From an uncultured Eubacteriales bacterium (GTDB taxonomy: Bacteria; Bacillota_A; Clostridia; Oscillospirales; Oscillospiraceae): a stretch of DNA of 9,480 bases. This document shows positions 1-7,157 of the stretch, piece by piece. Numbering within the stretch: position 1 is the first letter of the stretch; each line of letters starts with the position of its first letter. The position numbers and the translations under genes are program-made. The DNA lies in the NCBI GenBank assembly GCA_900556015.1, contig USNH01000019.1, positions 1 through 9,480 on the forward strand, read 5' to 3'. Under the pieces are notes generated by a model that did not search any database, was not told where the DNA came from, and saw only the letters and a program-made list of their open reading frames with translations.

Positions 1-640
1 ACTGCTCGGGCTTGATACCGAGCACGCTGCGCACCGCCCCCGTCATGCCGAGGTCCGTGAGGTAGCCCGTCCCCTTGGGGAAGACCTCTTCGTCCGCCGT
101 CGGCACGTGGGTGTGCGTGCCCCAGATGGCGCTGACGCGGCCATCGAGGTAATAGGCCATGGCGAGCTTTTCGCTCGTCGCCTCGGCGTGGAAGTCAAGC
201 AGCGTGAACGTCGGCTTTTCGCCGCTTTTGAGCAGCTCGTCCGCCGTTTTGAACGGATTGTCCGCATGGAACGCGAGGTCGCAGCGGCCGATGAGGTTCA
301 TCACCGCGATGCGGGCGCGCCCGCAGTCGAAAACGCCGTAGCCCCTCCCCGGCACGCGCGCGCCGAGATTGTGCGGCCGCAGAATATACGGGCAGTCGTC
401 GAGGTAGTCGGTGATCTGCATCTTGCCGAATGTGTGGTTGCCAAGCGTGATGACGTCCGCTCCCGCGGAGAAGATGCGCTCGGCGTCGTTCGGCGTCAGG
501 CCGACCATCGCGGCATTCTCGCCGTTGACCACGGTGAAGTGGATGTTCTTGAGTTTTTTCACGGCGCGCAGATGGTGCTCGAGGCAGCTGACGCCGCAGC
601 CGCCCACCACATCGCCGATGGCCAGAATATTGTAGAGCAT
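1..640 (-). CDS. ymdB: YmdB-family metallophosphoesterase (2',3'-cyclic nucleotide phosphodiesterase type), 3' end cut by window edge
   Basis: Reading leftward from the ATG at 640, the frame stays open for 213 codons to the window edge; the family is about 260 residues, so roughly 50 C-terminal residues are missing. Motifs seen: IGDVVG (8-13), NGENAA (39-44), ITLGNHTF (64-71), NLIGR (115-119), DFHAEATSEK (149-158) and WGTHTHVPTADE (173-184). Asp10, Glu41, Asn42, Asn68, His151, His176 and His178 are the expected dinuclear metal-site residues of TIGR00282/YmdB proteins. In Bacillus, YmdB hydrolyses 2',3'-cyclic nucleotides and affects biofilm and motility decisions. The start is supported by GGAGG six bases upstream. 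It lies directly downstream of rny, the order conserved in many Firmicutes, but a terminator and its own promoter separate the two here. Cellular role is inferred from the family. Confidence 0.93.
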   Translation of the reverse strand, partial: MLYNILAIGDVVGGCGVSCLEHHLRAVKKLKNIHFTVVNGENAAMVGLTPNDAERIFSAGADVITLGNHTFGKMQITDYLDDCPYILRPHNLGARVPGRGYGVFDCGRARIAVMNLIGRCDLAFHADNPFKTADELLKSGEKPTFTLLDFHAEATSEKLAMAYYLDGRVSAIWGTHTHVPTADEEVFPKGTGYLTDLGMTGAVRSVLGIKPEQ

Positions 641-667
641 GGCGTTCCTCCGCTTTGCGTTTTCCCC

Positions 668-696
668 AGTATAGCAAGGCGCGGGACAAAACGCAA
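668..696 (-). promoter_or_regulatory. sigma-A type promoter for ymdB
   Basis: On the minus strand, TTGCGT (691-696) and TATACT (668-673) are separated by exactly 17 bases. Transcription would start near 661, leaving a leader of about 20 bases with the GGAGG site before the ymdB ATG. The position just after the rny terminator fits independent expression of ymdB. Sequence match only. Confidence 0.6.
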
Positions 697-706
697 GAAA
701 GGCATG

Positions 707-737
707 AAAAAAGGCCCCGCAAAAGCGGAGCCTTTTT
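707..737 (-). terminator. Intrinsic terminator after rny
   Basis: An 8-bp stem (713-720 with 725-732) closes a 4-base loop. On the minus strand it is followed by six T (complement of A 707-712) and preceded by five A. All eight pairs form in minus-strand RNA (one G-U), whereas the plus-strand version has a C-A mismatch, so it is oriented for rny. It begins within two bases of the rny stop codon. Confidence 0.85.
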
Positions 738-738
738 C

Positions 739-2289
739 TTATTTCGCGTATTCGATGGCGGCCGTCTCGCGCAGGACGTGCACCTTGATCTGGCCGGGAT
801 ATTCCATCTCTTCCTCGATCTTTTTGGCAAGCTCGCGCGCCAGAATGACCATCTGGTCCTCGCTGACCTGGTCGGGCTTGACCATCACGCGCACCTCGCG
901 GCCGGCCTGAATGGCATAGGCCTTGTCAACGCCGGGATAGCTGCCGGTGATCTCCTCAAGCTGCTCGAGGCGCTTGATGTAGTTCTCCAGATTCTCGCGG
1001 CGGGCGCCGGGACGGGCGGCAGAGATCGCATCCGCCGCCTGCACGAGGCAGGCAACGATGGTCTGCGGCTCCACGTCGTTGTGGTGCGCCTGCACGGCAT
1101 GGATGATGTCGTCCTTTTCGTGGTACTTGCGCAAAAATTCGACGCCGAGGGCGACGTGCGTACCCTCCATCTCGTGGTCGACGGCCTTGCCGATATCATG
1201 CAGCAGGCCTGCGCGCTTGGCGGCGTAAACATCCGCGCCCAGCTCGGCGGCCATCATGCCCGCAAGGTGCGAGACCTCGATGGAGTGCTGCAGGACGTTC
1301 TGGCCGTAGCTCGTGCGGTAGTGCAGGCGGCCGAGCATCTTCACAAGCTCGGGGTGCAGACCGCGGATGCCGGTCTCCAGCACGGCGCGCTCGCCCTCAG
1401 ACTTGATGATGGCGTCCACCTCGCGGCGGGCCTTGTTGACCATCTCTTCAATGTGCGTGGGATGGATGCGGCCGTCGGCGATGAGCTTTTCGAGCGCCAG
1501 GCGCGCGACTTCGCGGCGCACGGGCTCGAAGCACGAGACGGTGATCGCCTCGGGCGTGTCGTCGATGATGAGGTCGACGCCCGTGAGCGTTTCGATCGTG
1601 CGGATGTTGCGGCCTTCGCGGCCGATGATGCGGCCTTTCATCTCGTCATTGGGCAGGGGAACCACACTGACGGTGATCTCGGCAACATGGTCGGCAGCGC
1701 AGCGCTGGATGGCAGAGGCGACGATCTCGCGGGCGCGGGAATCGGCCTCGTCCTTGGCGCGCTGCTCCAGCTCCTTGATCTTGAGCGCGGTCTCGTGCGT
1801 CACTTCGCTCTCGACCTGCTCGATCAGGTACTTCTTGGCGTCTTCGGCGGTAAAACCGGAAATACGTTCGAGCATTTCGGTCTGGCTGCGCTTGATGATC
1901 TTGATTTCTTCGTTCTCCTTGTCCAGAGCGGCGTGCTTCTGGGCAAGGGCCTCTTCCTTCTTTTCGATCATCTCGGTCTTGTGATCGAGATTTTCTTCCT
2001 TCTGCTGCAGACGGCGTTCCTGCTTCTGCTGCTCGGCGCGGCGTTCCTTGACTTCCTTCTCGTATTCGCTGCGGTTTTTCAAAATCTCTTCTTTTGCTTC
2101 AAGAAGTGCCTCTCTTTTCTTGTTTTCAGAGCTTTTAATGGCCTCGTTGATGATGCGCGTGGCTTCGTCCTCCGCGCTGGAGATTTCTTTTTCCGCTACG
2201 CCCTTGCGGTAGCGAATGCCGAGGAGGAAAAAGACCACCGCCGCCACCAGGAACGCGGCGGCTGCCACGATCCAACCTGTTGCGGTCAT
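739..2289 (-). CDS. rny: Ribonuclease Y
   Basis: This 516-residue protein matches the usual length and domain order of RNase Y, the membrane-anchored endoribonuclease that starts mRNA decay in many Firmicutes. Residues 6-25 form an N-terminal membrane anchor. Residues about 30-190 are a highly charged coiled coil rich in Glu, Lys and Gln. A KH RNA-binding domain (about 205-270) carries the GxxG loop GREG (223-226). The HD catalytic domain (about 331-425) has His335 and the LLHDIGK motif with His364-Asp365, the metal-binding pair. The start is supported by AGGAGG seven bases upstream and by the membrane segment directly after it. The next gene is ymdB, its usual partner. Arginine is almost always CGC and I found no CGG, unlike the genes to the right. 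Confidence 0.97.
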   Translation of the reverse strand: MTATGWIVAAAAFLVAAVVFFLLGIRYRKGVAEKEISSAEDEATRIINEAIKSSENKKREALLEAKEEILKNRSEYEKEVKERRAEQQKQERRLQQKEENLDHKTEMIEKKEEALAQKHAALDKENEEIKIIKRSQTEMLERISGFTAEDAKKYLIEQVESEVTHETALKIKELEQRAKDEADSRAREIVASAIQRCAADHVAEITVSVVPLPNDEMKGRIIGREGRNIRTIETLTGVDLIIDDTPEAITVSCFEPVRREVARLALEKLIADGRIHPTHIEEMVNKARREVDAIIKSEGERAVLETGIRGLHPELVKMLGRLHYRTSYGQNVLQHSIEVSHLAGMMAAELGADVYAAKRAGLLHDIGKAVDHEMEGTHVALGVEFLRKYHEKDDIIHAVQAHHNDVEPQTIVACLVQAADAISAARPGARRENLENYIKRLEQLEEITGSYPGVDKAYAIQAGREVRVMVKPDQVSEDQMVILARELAKKIEEEMEYPGQIKVHVLRETAAIEYAK

Positions 2290-2394
2290 GGTGCATTCCT
2301 CCTATGTTGTGATGTTGCTGGGATGATCGCGCAAAATGTTGCGTCAGATATAACCGGCGGGCGACTATGCGCCTGCCGATGATAATCCTTACTA

Positions 2395-2423
2395 ATATTA
2401 AACACAATATCACCTGCTGTCAA
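2395..2423 (-). promoter_or_regulatory. sigma-A type promoter for rny
   Basis: On the minus strand a perfect -35 TTGACA (2418-2423) is followed after 17 bases by TAATAT (2395-2400), giving a leader of about 100 bases before rny. A second overlapping candidate has TTGTGT (2402-2407), 17 bases, then TATCAT (2379-2384). The stretch 2379-2410 is AT-rich in a GC-rich surrounding. I cannot tell which is used, or whether both are. Confidence 0.6.
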
Positions 2424-2497
2424 GGGCAAACGGAAAATTTCGTCCCGGTTTTTTGCGGAACGGGAAATTTGGTGGGTTGCGGGGACGGGGGTTACGG

Positions 2498-2554
2498 ATT
2501 CCCACGGGCGCTTCGCGCCGCGAAGCAAGTACCCTTGGGGTGCGCCCTCGGAAT
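2498..2554. repeat. Composite inverted repeat, REP/MITE-like
   Basis: Nested palindromic arms: ATTCC (2498-2502) pairs with GGAAT (2550-2554), GGGCGC (2506-2511) with GCGCCC (2542-2547). Inside are a perfect 7-bp hairpin, GCTTCGC (2510-2516) with GCGAAGC (2520-2526) around a 3-base loop, and a small ACCC/GGGT hairpin (2531-2541). The layout recalls dispersed intergenic elements of Clostridia; only one copy is visible in this window, so repetition in the genome is inferred. Confidence 0.5.
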
Positions 2555-2598
2555 GGCAGGATACGAAAGGTGTGCAGATCAGCGGCAGAGCGTGCGTA

Positions 2599-2622
2599 GG
2601 GGCGGACGACTCTGTCCGCCCC
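2599..2622. repeat. Perfect 9-bp GC-rich hairpin
   Basis: GGGGCGGAC (2599-2607) and GTCCGCCCC (2614-2622) are exact reverse complements around a 6-base loop. It lies 17 bases beyond the amidase stop codon. No T-tract follows on either strand, so it is not a standard intrinsic terminator. It could protect the amidase mRNA 3' end or be a dispersed repeat unit. Confidence 0.6.
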
Positions 2623-2638
2623 CTGGATGATCCCGCCG

Positions 2639-3379
2639 TCAGGTGATATAGTCGGCGAAGGCGTAGCCGAGAAGTCCGTTATAGCCCACGGTGTACCAGT
2701 CCTGATAGCGGCCATAGACCGTGACCGGCGCGCCGCCGGGCATGGTCGTGACGACAGCGCTGTTCAGTGCCGGGGCGGCCCGGAGGTTCAGCGGGCTGCC
2801 CTGGGTACGCACCGTACTCCGCCAGGGCGTCAGTGGGACGACGAAGGGCAGACCGAAATACTCCGTGAGAGACAGCACCAGGTTGGCGGCGATGGCCTCC
2901 AAATTATTCTCCACCCACAGGGCGTCGGCGGTGTTGTCGTGGTAGCCCAGCTCCAGCAGCACGGAGGGCATATATGGCTGGCGCACCTCGCCCAGGGCGG
3001 TGGTGGCGCTGGTGTAGACCTTGTCGGGCAGCGGATAGATGTCCTTCAGGTTTCGCACGAAGATGTCGGCGGCCCGCTTGCCGTTGGCGCTGCCGGGGTA
3101 GTAGAATGCGATGATGCCCCGGACCGTACCCTCCCGGCTGCCGTCGGCGCTGGCATTGGAGTGGAGGGCCAGGTAGAAGTCGTAGCTGCCGCTGTTGGCC
3201 TGGCGGATGGAGCTGGCGGCGGTCATGTCCGGGGTGTTGCGGGTGAAGCGGATGGTGTTGGCCAGCAGGTAGGGCTCCATGGCATCGGCCAGCAGGTTCA
3301 TGAAATACTCCTCGCTGCCCGCGCCGGTGATATAGGGATTGTACTCCTGGGTGGAGGGACTGAGGTAGATCCGCGGCAT
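2639..3379 (-). CDS. N-acetylmuramoyl-L-alanine amidase (Amidase_3, STQ variant) with C-terminal SH3b domain
   Basis: The 246-residue protein has an Amidase_3-type fold in residues 1-175. It shows the zinc-ligand Glu region GSEEYFMN (21-28), His73 in LALHSNAS, and the catalytic-type Glu143 in LLELGYHDN. A bacterial SH3 domain occupies about 188-246 (LNLRAAP, WYTVGY, GYAFADYI), probably for cell-wall binding. The family's first metal ligand, normally His in DPGHGG, is missing: the aligned segment is SPSTQE (7-12). Similar STQ-type proteins are, to my recollection, common in gut Clostridia, so this is probably a subfamily rather than a broken gene. No signal peptide is visible, so export or a role inside a mother cell is unresolved. 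The start has AAAGGGG about 8 bases upstream. It is transcribed away from rlmI across a 98-base divergent spacer. Activity is uncertain. Confidence 0.85.
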   Translation of the reverse strand: MPRIYLSPSTQEYNPYITGAGSEEYFMNLLADAMEPYLLANTIRFTRNTPDMTAASSIRQANSGSYDFYLALHSNASADGSREGTVRGIIAFYYPGSANGKRAADIFVRNLKDIYPLPDKVYTSATTALGEVRQPYMPSVLLELGYHDNTADALWVENNLEAIAANLVLSLTEYFGLPFVVPLTPWRSTVRTQGSPLNLRAAPALNSAVVTTMPGGAPVTVYGRYQDWYTVGYNGLLGYAFADYIT

Positions 3380-3417
3380 GGTATGTTCCCCTTTCTTATG
3401 ATCTCTCTACATTTATA

Positions 3418-3446
3418 TGGAAATGCGGGAAAAGATGTGCTATGAT
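3418..3446 (+). promoter_or_regulatory. Extended -10 promoter for the rRNA methyltransferase
   Basis: TATGAT (3441-3446) is preceded directly by TGC (3438-3440), an extended -10 element, and a weak -35 TGGAAA (3418-3423) lies 17 bases upstream. It sits in the divergent spacer and is correctly placed before the ATG at 3478. Its presence also argues against starting the protein at the in-frame ATG at 3442, which lies inside the -10. Confidence 0.6.
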
Positions 3447-3477
3447 GGGCGGGAATACAAGAAAGGAAGTATACGCC

Positions 3478-4707
3478 ATGAAAGCTGTCCGACCCTATGC
3501 CAAGATCACCGTAACGCCCAAGGGGGAGCGCGCCCTGACCGGCGGACATCCCTGGGTCTATGAGGGAGAGGTAGTGTCCATCGAGGGCGCGGCGGAGGAC
3601 GGCGGACTGGCGGACGTGGTGAGCCAAAGGGGCAGCTGGCTGGGCTGCGGGTTCTACAACAGCCGGAGCAAGATACGGGTGCGGCTGGTGAGCCGCAACG
3701 CCAACGACGATTTCAGCGACGATTTCTGGGCGCGGCGGCTGCGCTACGCCTGGGAGTACCGCAAGGCGGTGATGGGCGAGACGGACAGCCGGTGCTGCCG
3801 CGTCATCTTCGGCGAGGCGGACTTCTTCCCGGGGTTGACGGTGGATCGGTTCGGGGATGTGTTGGTGGCGCAGGTGCTGAGTTTGGGCGTGGAGCGCATC
3901 AAGCACCGGCTGTTCCCGCTGCTGGTGGATATTCTGCGACAGGATGGGCAGGACATCCGGGGCGTGTATGAGCGCAACGATGTGGCCATACGAGAGCTGG
4001 AGGGCATGGAGCAGGACAAGGGGTGGTATTCCCTGCCCGGTGAGGCTGTGCCGGAGCGCACCACGGCGGACATCACGGAAAACGGCATCACGTACACGGT
4101 GGACTTTGAAAACGGGCAGAAGACCGGGTTCTTTTTGGATCAGAAGTACAACCGGCTGGCGGTGGCCAGGCTGGCCAAGGGCCGGACGGTGCTGGACTGC
4201 TTCACCCACACCGGGTCGTTCGCCCTGAACGCCGCCAGGGGCGGCGCGAAGCACGTGACCGCCGTGGACGTGTCGGAGTTCGCGGTGCAGTGCGCGGCGG
4301 AGAACGCACGGCGCAACGGGCTGGATGGGGTGATGGACTGCGTGGCGGCCAACGTGTTCGACCTGCTGCCCCAGCTGGAAAAACAGCCGAAGAAGTACGA
4401 CTTTATCATTCTCGATCCGCCGGCCTTTACCAAGAGCCGCAAGACAGTACACAGCGCCATGACCGGGTACAAGGAGATCAACTACCGAGCCATGAAGCTG
4501 CTGCCCCGGGGTGGGTATTTGGCCACGTGCTCATGCAGCCACTTCGCCACGGAGGAGCTGTTCGTGAAGATGCTCCGCAGTGCCGCACGGGATGCCGGGG
4601 TGCAGCTGCGGCAGATCGAGGCGCGGCAGCAGTGCGCCGACCACCCCATCCTGTGGGGCGTGGAGGAGACGAACTATCTGAAATTCTTCCTTTTCCAGGT
4701 GGTGTAA
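3478..4707 (+). CDS. Class I SAM-dependent rRNA methyltransferase, RlmI/YwbD family
   Basis: The 409-residue protein has a PUA-like N-terminal RNA-binding region (about 3-75, with GHPWVYEGEV at 23-32) and a C-terminal Rossmann methyltransferase domain. Motifs: ENGQKTGFFLDQ (211-222), the SAM-binding loop LDCFTHTGSFAL (239-250), the acidic AVDVS (262-266), LDPPAF (312-317) and CSCSHF (351-356). These match E. coli RlmI (23S rRNA m5C1962) and B. subtilis YwbD/RlmQ, reported to make m7G in 23S rRNA. Because the two characterised members modify different positions, I give no gene symbol. I place the start at 3478, where AGGAAG lies 8 bases upstream; an in-frame ATG at 3442 would add 12 residues but overlaps the promoter. 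It appears to be a single-gene unit, because a new promoter follows. Confidence 0.92.
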   Translation: MKAVRPYAKITVTPKGERALTGGHPWVYEGEVVSIEGAAEDGGLADVVSQRGSWLGCGFYNSRSKIRVRLVSRNANDDFSDDFWARRLRYAWEYRKAVMGETDSRCCRVIFGEADFFPGLTVDRFGDVLVAQVLSLGVERIKHRLFPLLVDILRQDGQDIRGVYERNDVAIRELEGMEQDKGWYSLPGEAVPERTTADITENGITYTVDFENGQKTGFFLDQKYNRLAVARLAKGRTVLDCFTHTGSFALNAARGGAKHVTAVDVSEFAVQCAAENARRNGLDGVMDCVAANVFDLLPQLEKQPKKYDFIILDPPAFTKSRKTVHSAMTGYKEINYRAMKLLPRGGYLATCSCSHFATEELFVKMLRSAARDAGVQLRQIEARQQCADHPILWGVEETNYLKFFLFQVV

Positions 4708-4718
4708 AAGGGTTTGTG

Positions 4719-4747
4719 TTGCCACGGAGAGAATTGTGTGGTATTCT
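4719..4747 (+). promoter_or_regulatory. sigma-A type promoter for the HAD-MFS-GDPD-rsmD-coaD operon
   Basis: TTGCCA (4719-4724) and TATTCT (4742-4747) are spaced by 17 bases, in the 70-base gap between rlmI and the HAD gene. Transcription would start near 4754, just before the AAAGGAGG site at 4764-4770. Five of six -35 bases and four of six -10 bases match consensus. Confidence 0.5.
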
Positions 4748-4777
4748 GAGATTTATGGAAGAAAAGGAGGCGGGGAT

Positions 4778-5575
4778 ATGACCGTGGGGCAGAAGCGGCT
4801 GTTCCTGCTGGACATGGACGGCACGCTGTACGTGGACGAGCGGCTGTTCGACAAAGTGCCGGAGTTTTTGGCCCGCGCCCGGGAAAGCGGCGGGCGGTAT
4901 CTGTTTTTGACCAACAACTCCTCACGAGGCGTGGAGGGGTACATAGAGAAGCTGGAGCGGCTGGGCATCGCCACCGGGCCGGAGGACTATCTGACCTCGG
5001 TGGACGCCGCCATCGACCTGCTGCGGCGGGAGTATCCGGGGCAGCAGTGCTACGCGGCGGGAACGGAGTCGTTCCGGCAGCAGCTGGAGAGTGCGGGCAT
5101 CCCGGTGACGACACGGGTGGAGGAGGATGTGGACATCCTGCTCAGCGGCTTTGACCGGGAGCTGACGTTTCAGAAGCTGGAGGACAGCTGCATCCTGCTG
5201 AACCGGGGCGTGACGTGGCTGGCCACCAACCCGGACTGGGTGTGCCCCACGTGGTACGGCGCTGTGCCGGACTGCGGCAGCGTGTGCCAGATGCTGACCA
5301 ACGCCACCGGGCGAGAGCCCATATTCATCGGCAAGCCCCAGCCCGCCATGGCGGAGCTGGCCATGCGCCGGACGGGCTTTGGCCGGGAGGAGACGGTGCT
5401 TATCGGCGACCGGGTGTATACGGACATCGCCTGCGCCGTCAACGCCGGCATCGACAGCATACTGGTGCTGTCCGGCGAGGGAACGCGGGAGGACACGGAG
5501 AAATTCGGCGTCCGGCCCACGTGGATATATGACGATATTGCCGCGGTGTACCGCGAGATGGAGGAAACGCCATGA
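4778..5575 (+). CDS. HAD-superfamily hydrolase, NagD/p-nitrophenyl phosphatase-like (subclass IIA)
   Basis: The 265-residue length is typical of NagD-type HAD phosphatases. Motif I is DMDGT (12-16), with nucleophile Asp12 and acid/base Asp14. Motif II is LTNNSS (44-49). The motif III lysine is Lys186 in IGKPQP, and motif IV is GDRVYTDI (210-217) with Asp211 and Asp216. The C2-type cap lies between motifs II and III, placing it in subclass IIA. Relatives dephosphorylate small sugar or glycerol phosphates, nucleotides or phosphoglycolate; the substrate here cannot be read from sequence. AAAGGAGG lies 7 bases before the ATG. The stop codon overlaps the transporter start as ATGA (5572-5575), indicating translational coupling. 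Arginine is 16 CGG, 3 CGC and 2 CGA, a strong contrast with rny. Confidence 0.92.
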   Translation: MTVGQKRLFLLDMDGTLYVDERLFDKVPEFLARARESGGRYLFLTNNSSRGVEGYIEKLERLGIATGPEDYLTSVDAAIDLLRREYPGQQCYAAGTESFRQQLESAGIPVTTRVEEDVDILLSGFDRELTFQKLEDSCILLNRGVTWLATNPDWVCPTWYGAVPDCGSVCQMLTNATGREPIFIGKPQPAMAELAMRRTGFGREETVLIGDRVYTDIACAVNAGIDSILVLSGEGTREDTEKFGVRPTWIYDDIAAVYREMEETP

Positions 5576-7143
5576 AGCTGAGTTACAAGCGCACCATTTT
5601 GGTGGGGTTTGCCTTTTTCCTGATCTGCGCCTTTTGGCAGGCCTATGACAACACCATCCCCCTGATCCTGACCAACAAGTTCGGCATGAGTCAGACCTGG
5701 TCCGGCGCGATCATGGCGCTGGACAATGTGCTGGCGCTGTTCATGCTGCCGCTGTTCGGCCATCTGTCCGACAAGTGTACCCATCCCCGGGGGCGGCGGA
5801 CGCCGTTCATCGTGGTGGGCACGCTGATCGCCGCCGTGGCGCTGATCGCGCTGTCCTTCGTGGACAACGCCCAGCTGAAGCATCTGGACAAGGTATCCGC
5901 CATCGATGACCCGGCGGCGCTGGAGGAGATCTATCAGTCCCAAAAGGAGGCCACGCTGCTGACGCCCGGCGGTGAGGAGTTCATCCTGGGGCAGAAATTC
6001 ACAAAAGAGGAGTTCACCGCCATCCGCAGTCAGATCTCCACCCGCAGCGAGAGCGAGGGGGACAAGACCGTGACCAACCCGGACTACACCAACTACGTCG
6101 TGCCGGCGCGGCAGGCCTGCGCCCACACCATCGCCCGGACGCAGCCGGGGACGCTGGTGCTGTTCGTGGCGCTGCTGCTCATCATTCTCGTCTCCATGGC
6201 CACGTTCCGCTCCCCGGCGGTGGCGCTGATGCCGGACGTGACGCTGAAGCCGCTGCGCTCCAAGGCCAACGCCGTCATCAACCTGATGGGCAGCGCCGGC
6301 GGCATTCTAGTGCTGGCGCTGGGCATGGTGTTCGCCACGTCGTCGGTGCGGAACAGCCTGATGAGCTACACCGGCTATTTCGGCGTGATCGCGGCGTTGA
6401 TGCTGGCGGCGCTGGTGGTGTTCATGCTCACCGTCCGCGAGCCGGAGTGGGCCGCCGAGATGCAGCAGCAGGCGGTGGCCGCCGGGCTGGAGGAGGCGGA
6501 GGAGGCAGCCGCTCCCACGGAGAGCCGCAAGCTGTCCGCCGACGAGGTAAAGAGCCTGCTGCTGATCCTGTTGAGCATCGTGCTGTGGTTCTTCGGCTAC
6601 AACGCCGTGACCAGCAAATACTCCGTGTACGCCAGCAATATCCTGCACAAGGACTACAACCTGACGCTGATCATCGCCCAGGCGGCGGCCATCATCGCCT
6701 ATCTGCCGGTGGGCTTCATCGCCGGAAAGCTCGGACGGAAGAAGACCATCCTCGCCGGTGTGGTGATGCTGACGGTGGCCTTCGGCGTGGCGGGCTTCCT
6801 GACGGCGGACAGCCCCACCATGCTGATGAATGCCATGTTTGCCCTGGCGGGCATCGCCTGGGCCACCATCAACGTCAACTCCTTCCCCATGGTGGTGGAG
6901 CTGGCCTCCGGCGGCGACGTGGGCAAATACACCGGGTTCTACTACACCGCCTCCATGGCGGCCCAGGTGGCCACGCCCATGGTGTCCGGCCTGCTGATGG
7001 ATAAATTCGGTATGCACGTCCTGTTCCCCTACGCCGCCGTGTTCACGGCGCTGGCCTTCGTGACCATGCTGTTCGTCAAGCACGGCGACAGCAAGCCCGT
7101 GGCTAAGGTGGGGCTGGAGGTGCTGGACGTGGACAACGACTGA
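5572..7143 (+). CDS. MFS transporter, sugar-type (SLC45/GPH-like)
   Basis: A 523-residue integral membrane protein with about 12 predicted helices, near residues 9-30, 43-63, 77-97, 194-213, 233-255, 266-288, 329-347, 363-385, 391-411, 416-436, 455-475 and 482-502. The cytoplasmic loop after helix 2 carries a motif A-like GHLSDKCTHPRGRRTP (63-78). The segment ALMPDVTLKPLRSKANAVIN (218-237), followed by MGSAGG, resembles sucrose/SLC45-type and GPH transporters, so a sugar or glycoside is the likeliest cargo. A loop of about 95 residues (98-193) between helices 3 and 4 is unusually long and, with the N terminus inside, faces outward. An acidic linker (289-328) separates the two six-helix halves. 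It overlaps the HAD gene by 4 bases and is 14 bases from the phosphodiesterase. Cargo is unproven. Confidence 0.9.
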   Translation: MKLSYKRTILVGFAFFLICAFWQAYDNTIPLILTNKFGMSQTWSGAIMALDNVLALFMLPLFGHLSDKCTHPRGRRTPFIVVGTLIAAVALIALSFVDNAQLKHLDKVSAIDDPAALEEIYQSQKEATLLTPGGEEFILGQKFTKEEFTAIRSQISTRSESEGDKTVTNPDYTNYVVPARQACAHTIARTQPGTLVLFVALLLIILVSMATFRSPAVALMPDVTLKPLRSKANAVINLMGSAGGILVLALGMVFATSSVRNSLMSYTGYFGVIAALMLAALVVFMLTVREPEWAAEMQQQAVAAGLEEAEEAAAPTESRKLSADEVKSLLLILLSIVLWFFGYNAVTSKYSVYASNILHKDYNLTLIIAQAAAIIAYLPVGFIAGKLGRKKTILAGVVMLTVAFGVAGFLTADSPTMLMNAMFALAGIAWATINVNSFPMVVELASGGDVGKYTGFYYTASMAAQVATPMVSGLLMDKFGMHVLFPYAAVFTALAFVTMLFVKHGDSKPVAKVGLEVLDVDND

Positions 7144-7157
7144 AAAGAGGGTTTCCT

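Larger units (their letters stand above)
2290..2638. other. Gene-free spacer between the amidase and rny
   Basis: No reading frame here resembles a protein. From rny outward it holds the rny ribosome binding site, a leader with two small inverted repeats (2329-2342 region and 2357-2378), the AT-rich promoter at about 2379-2423, an imperfect inverted repeat (AAATTT 2435-2440 and CCCG 2444-2447 against CGGG 2461-2464 and AAATTT 2465-2470), and two GC-rich inverted repeats at 2498-2554 and 2599-2622. No typical intrinsic terminator with a T-tract follows the amidase gene. Codon habits change across this spacer, so it may contain a join between different source sequences. Confidence 0.6.

Noticed and set aside
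195..830. 211-codon minus-strand open frame spanning the ymdB start and the rny end
   Set aside because: It is out of frame with ymdB, Arg-rich, and runs through the terminator and promoter. The true ymdB frame starts at 640 with full family motifs.
655..2382. 575-codon plus-strand open frame opposite rny
   Set aside because: It is the antisense shadow of the rny gene, with low-complexity Leu/Phe/Asp-rich translation, no family motif and no ribosome binding site. The minus-strand RNase Y domains are unambiguous.
2599..2622. Intrinsic terminator for the amidase gene
   Set aside because: The stem is strong, but no T-tract follows on either strand, so I list it only as a hairpin.
3442..3480. 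Upstream ATG at 3442 as start of the rRNA methyltransferase
   Set aside because: It lies within the candidate -10 element and has no good ribosome binding site. The ATG at 3478 has AGGAAG at proper spacing and matches the usual family start.
3298..4452. 384-codon minus-strand open frame opposite the rRNA methyltransferase
   Set aside because: It is a His/Pro/Arg-rich shadow caused by high GC. It overlaps both the amidase start and the methyltransferase, which have clear motifs.
6307..7083. 258-codon His/Gly-rich minus-strand open frame
   Set aside because: Antisense shadow of the MFS gene. The histidine richness mirrors CAC/GTG complements of Val codons and shows no metal-protein architecture.
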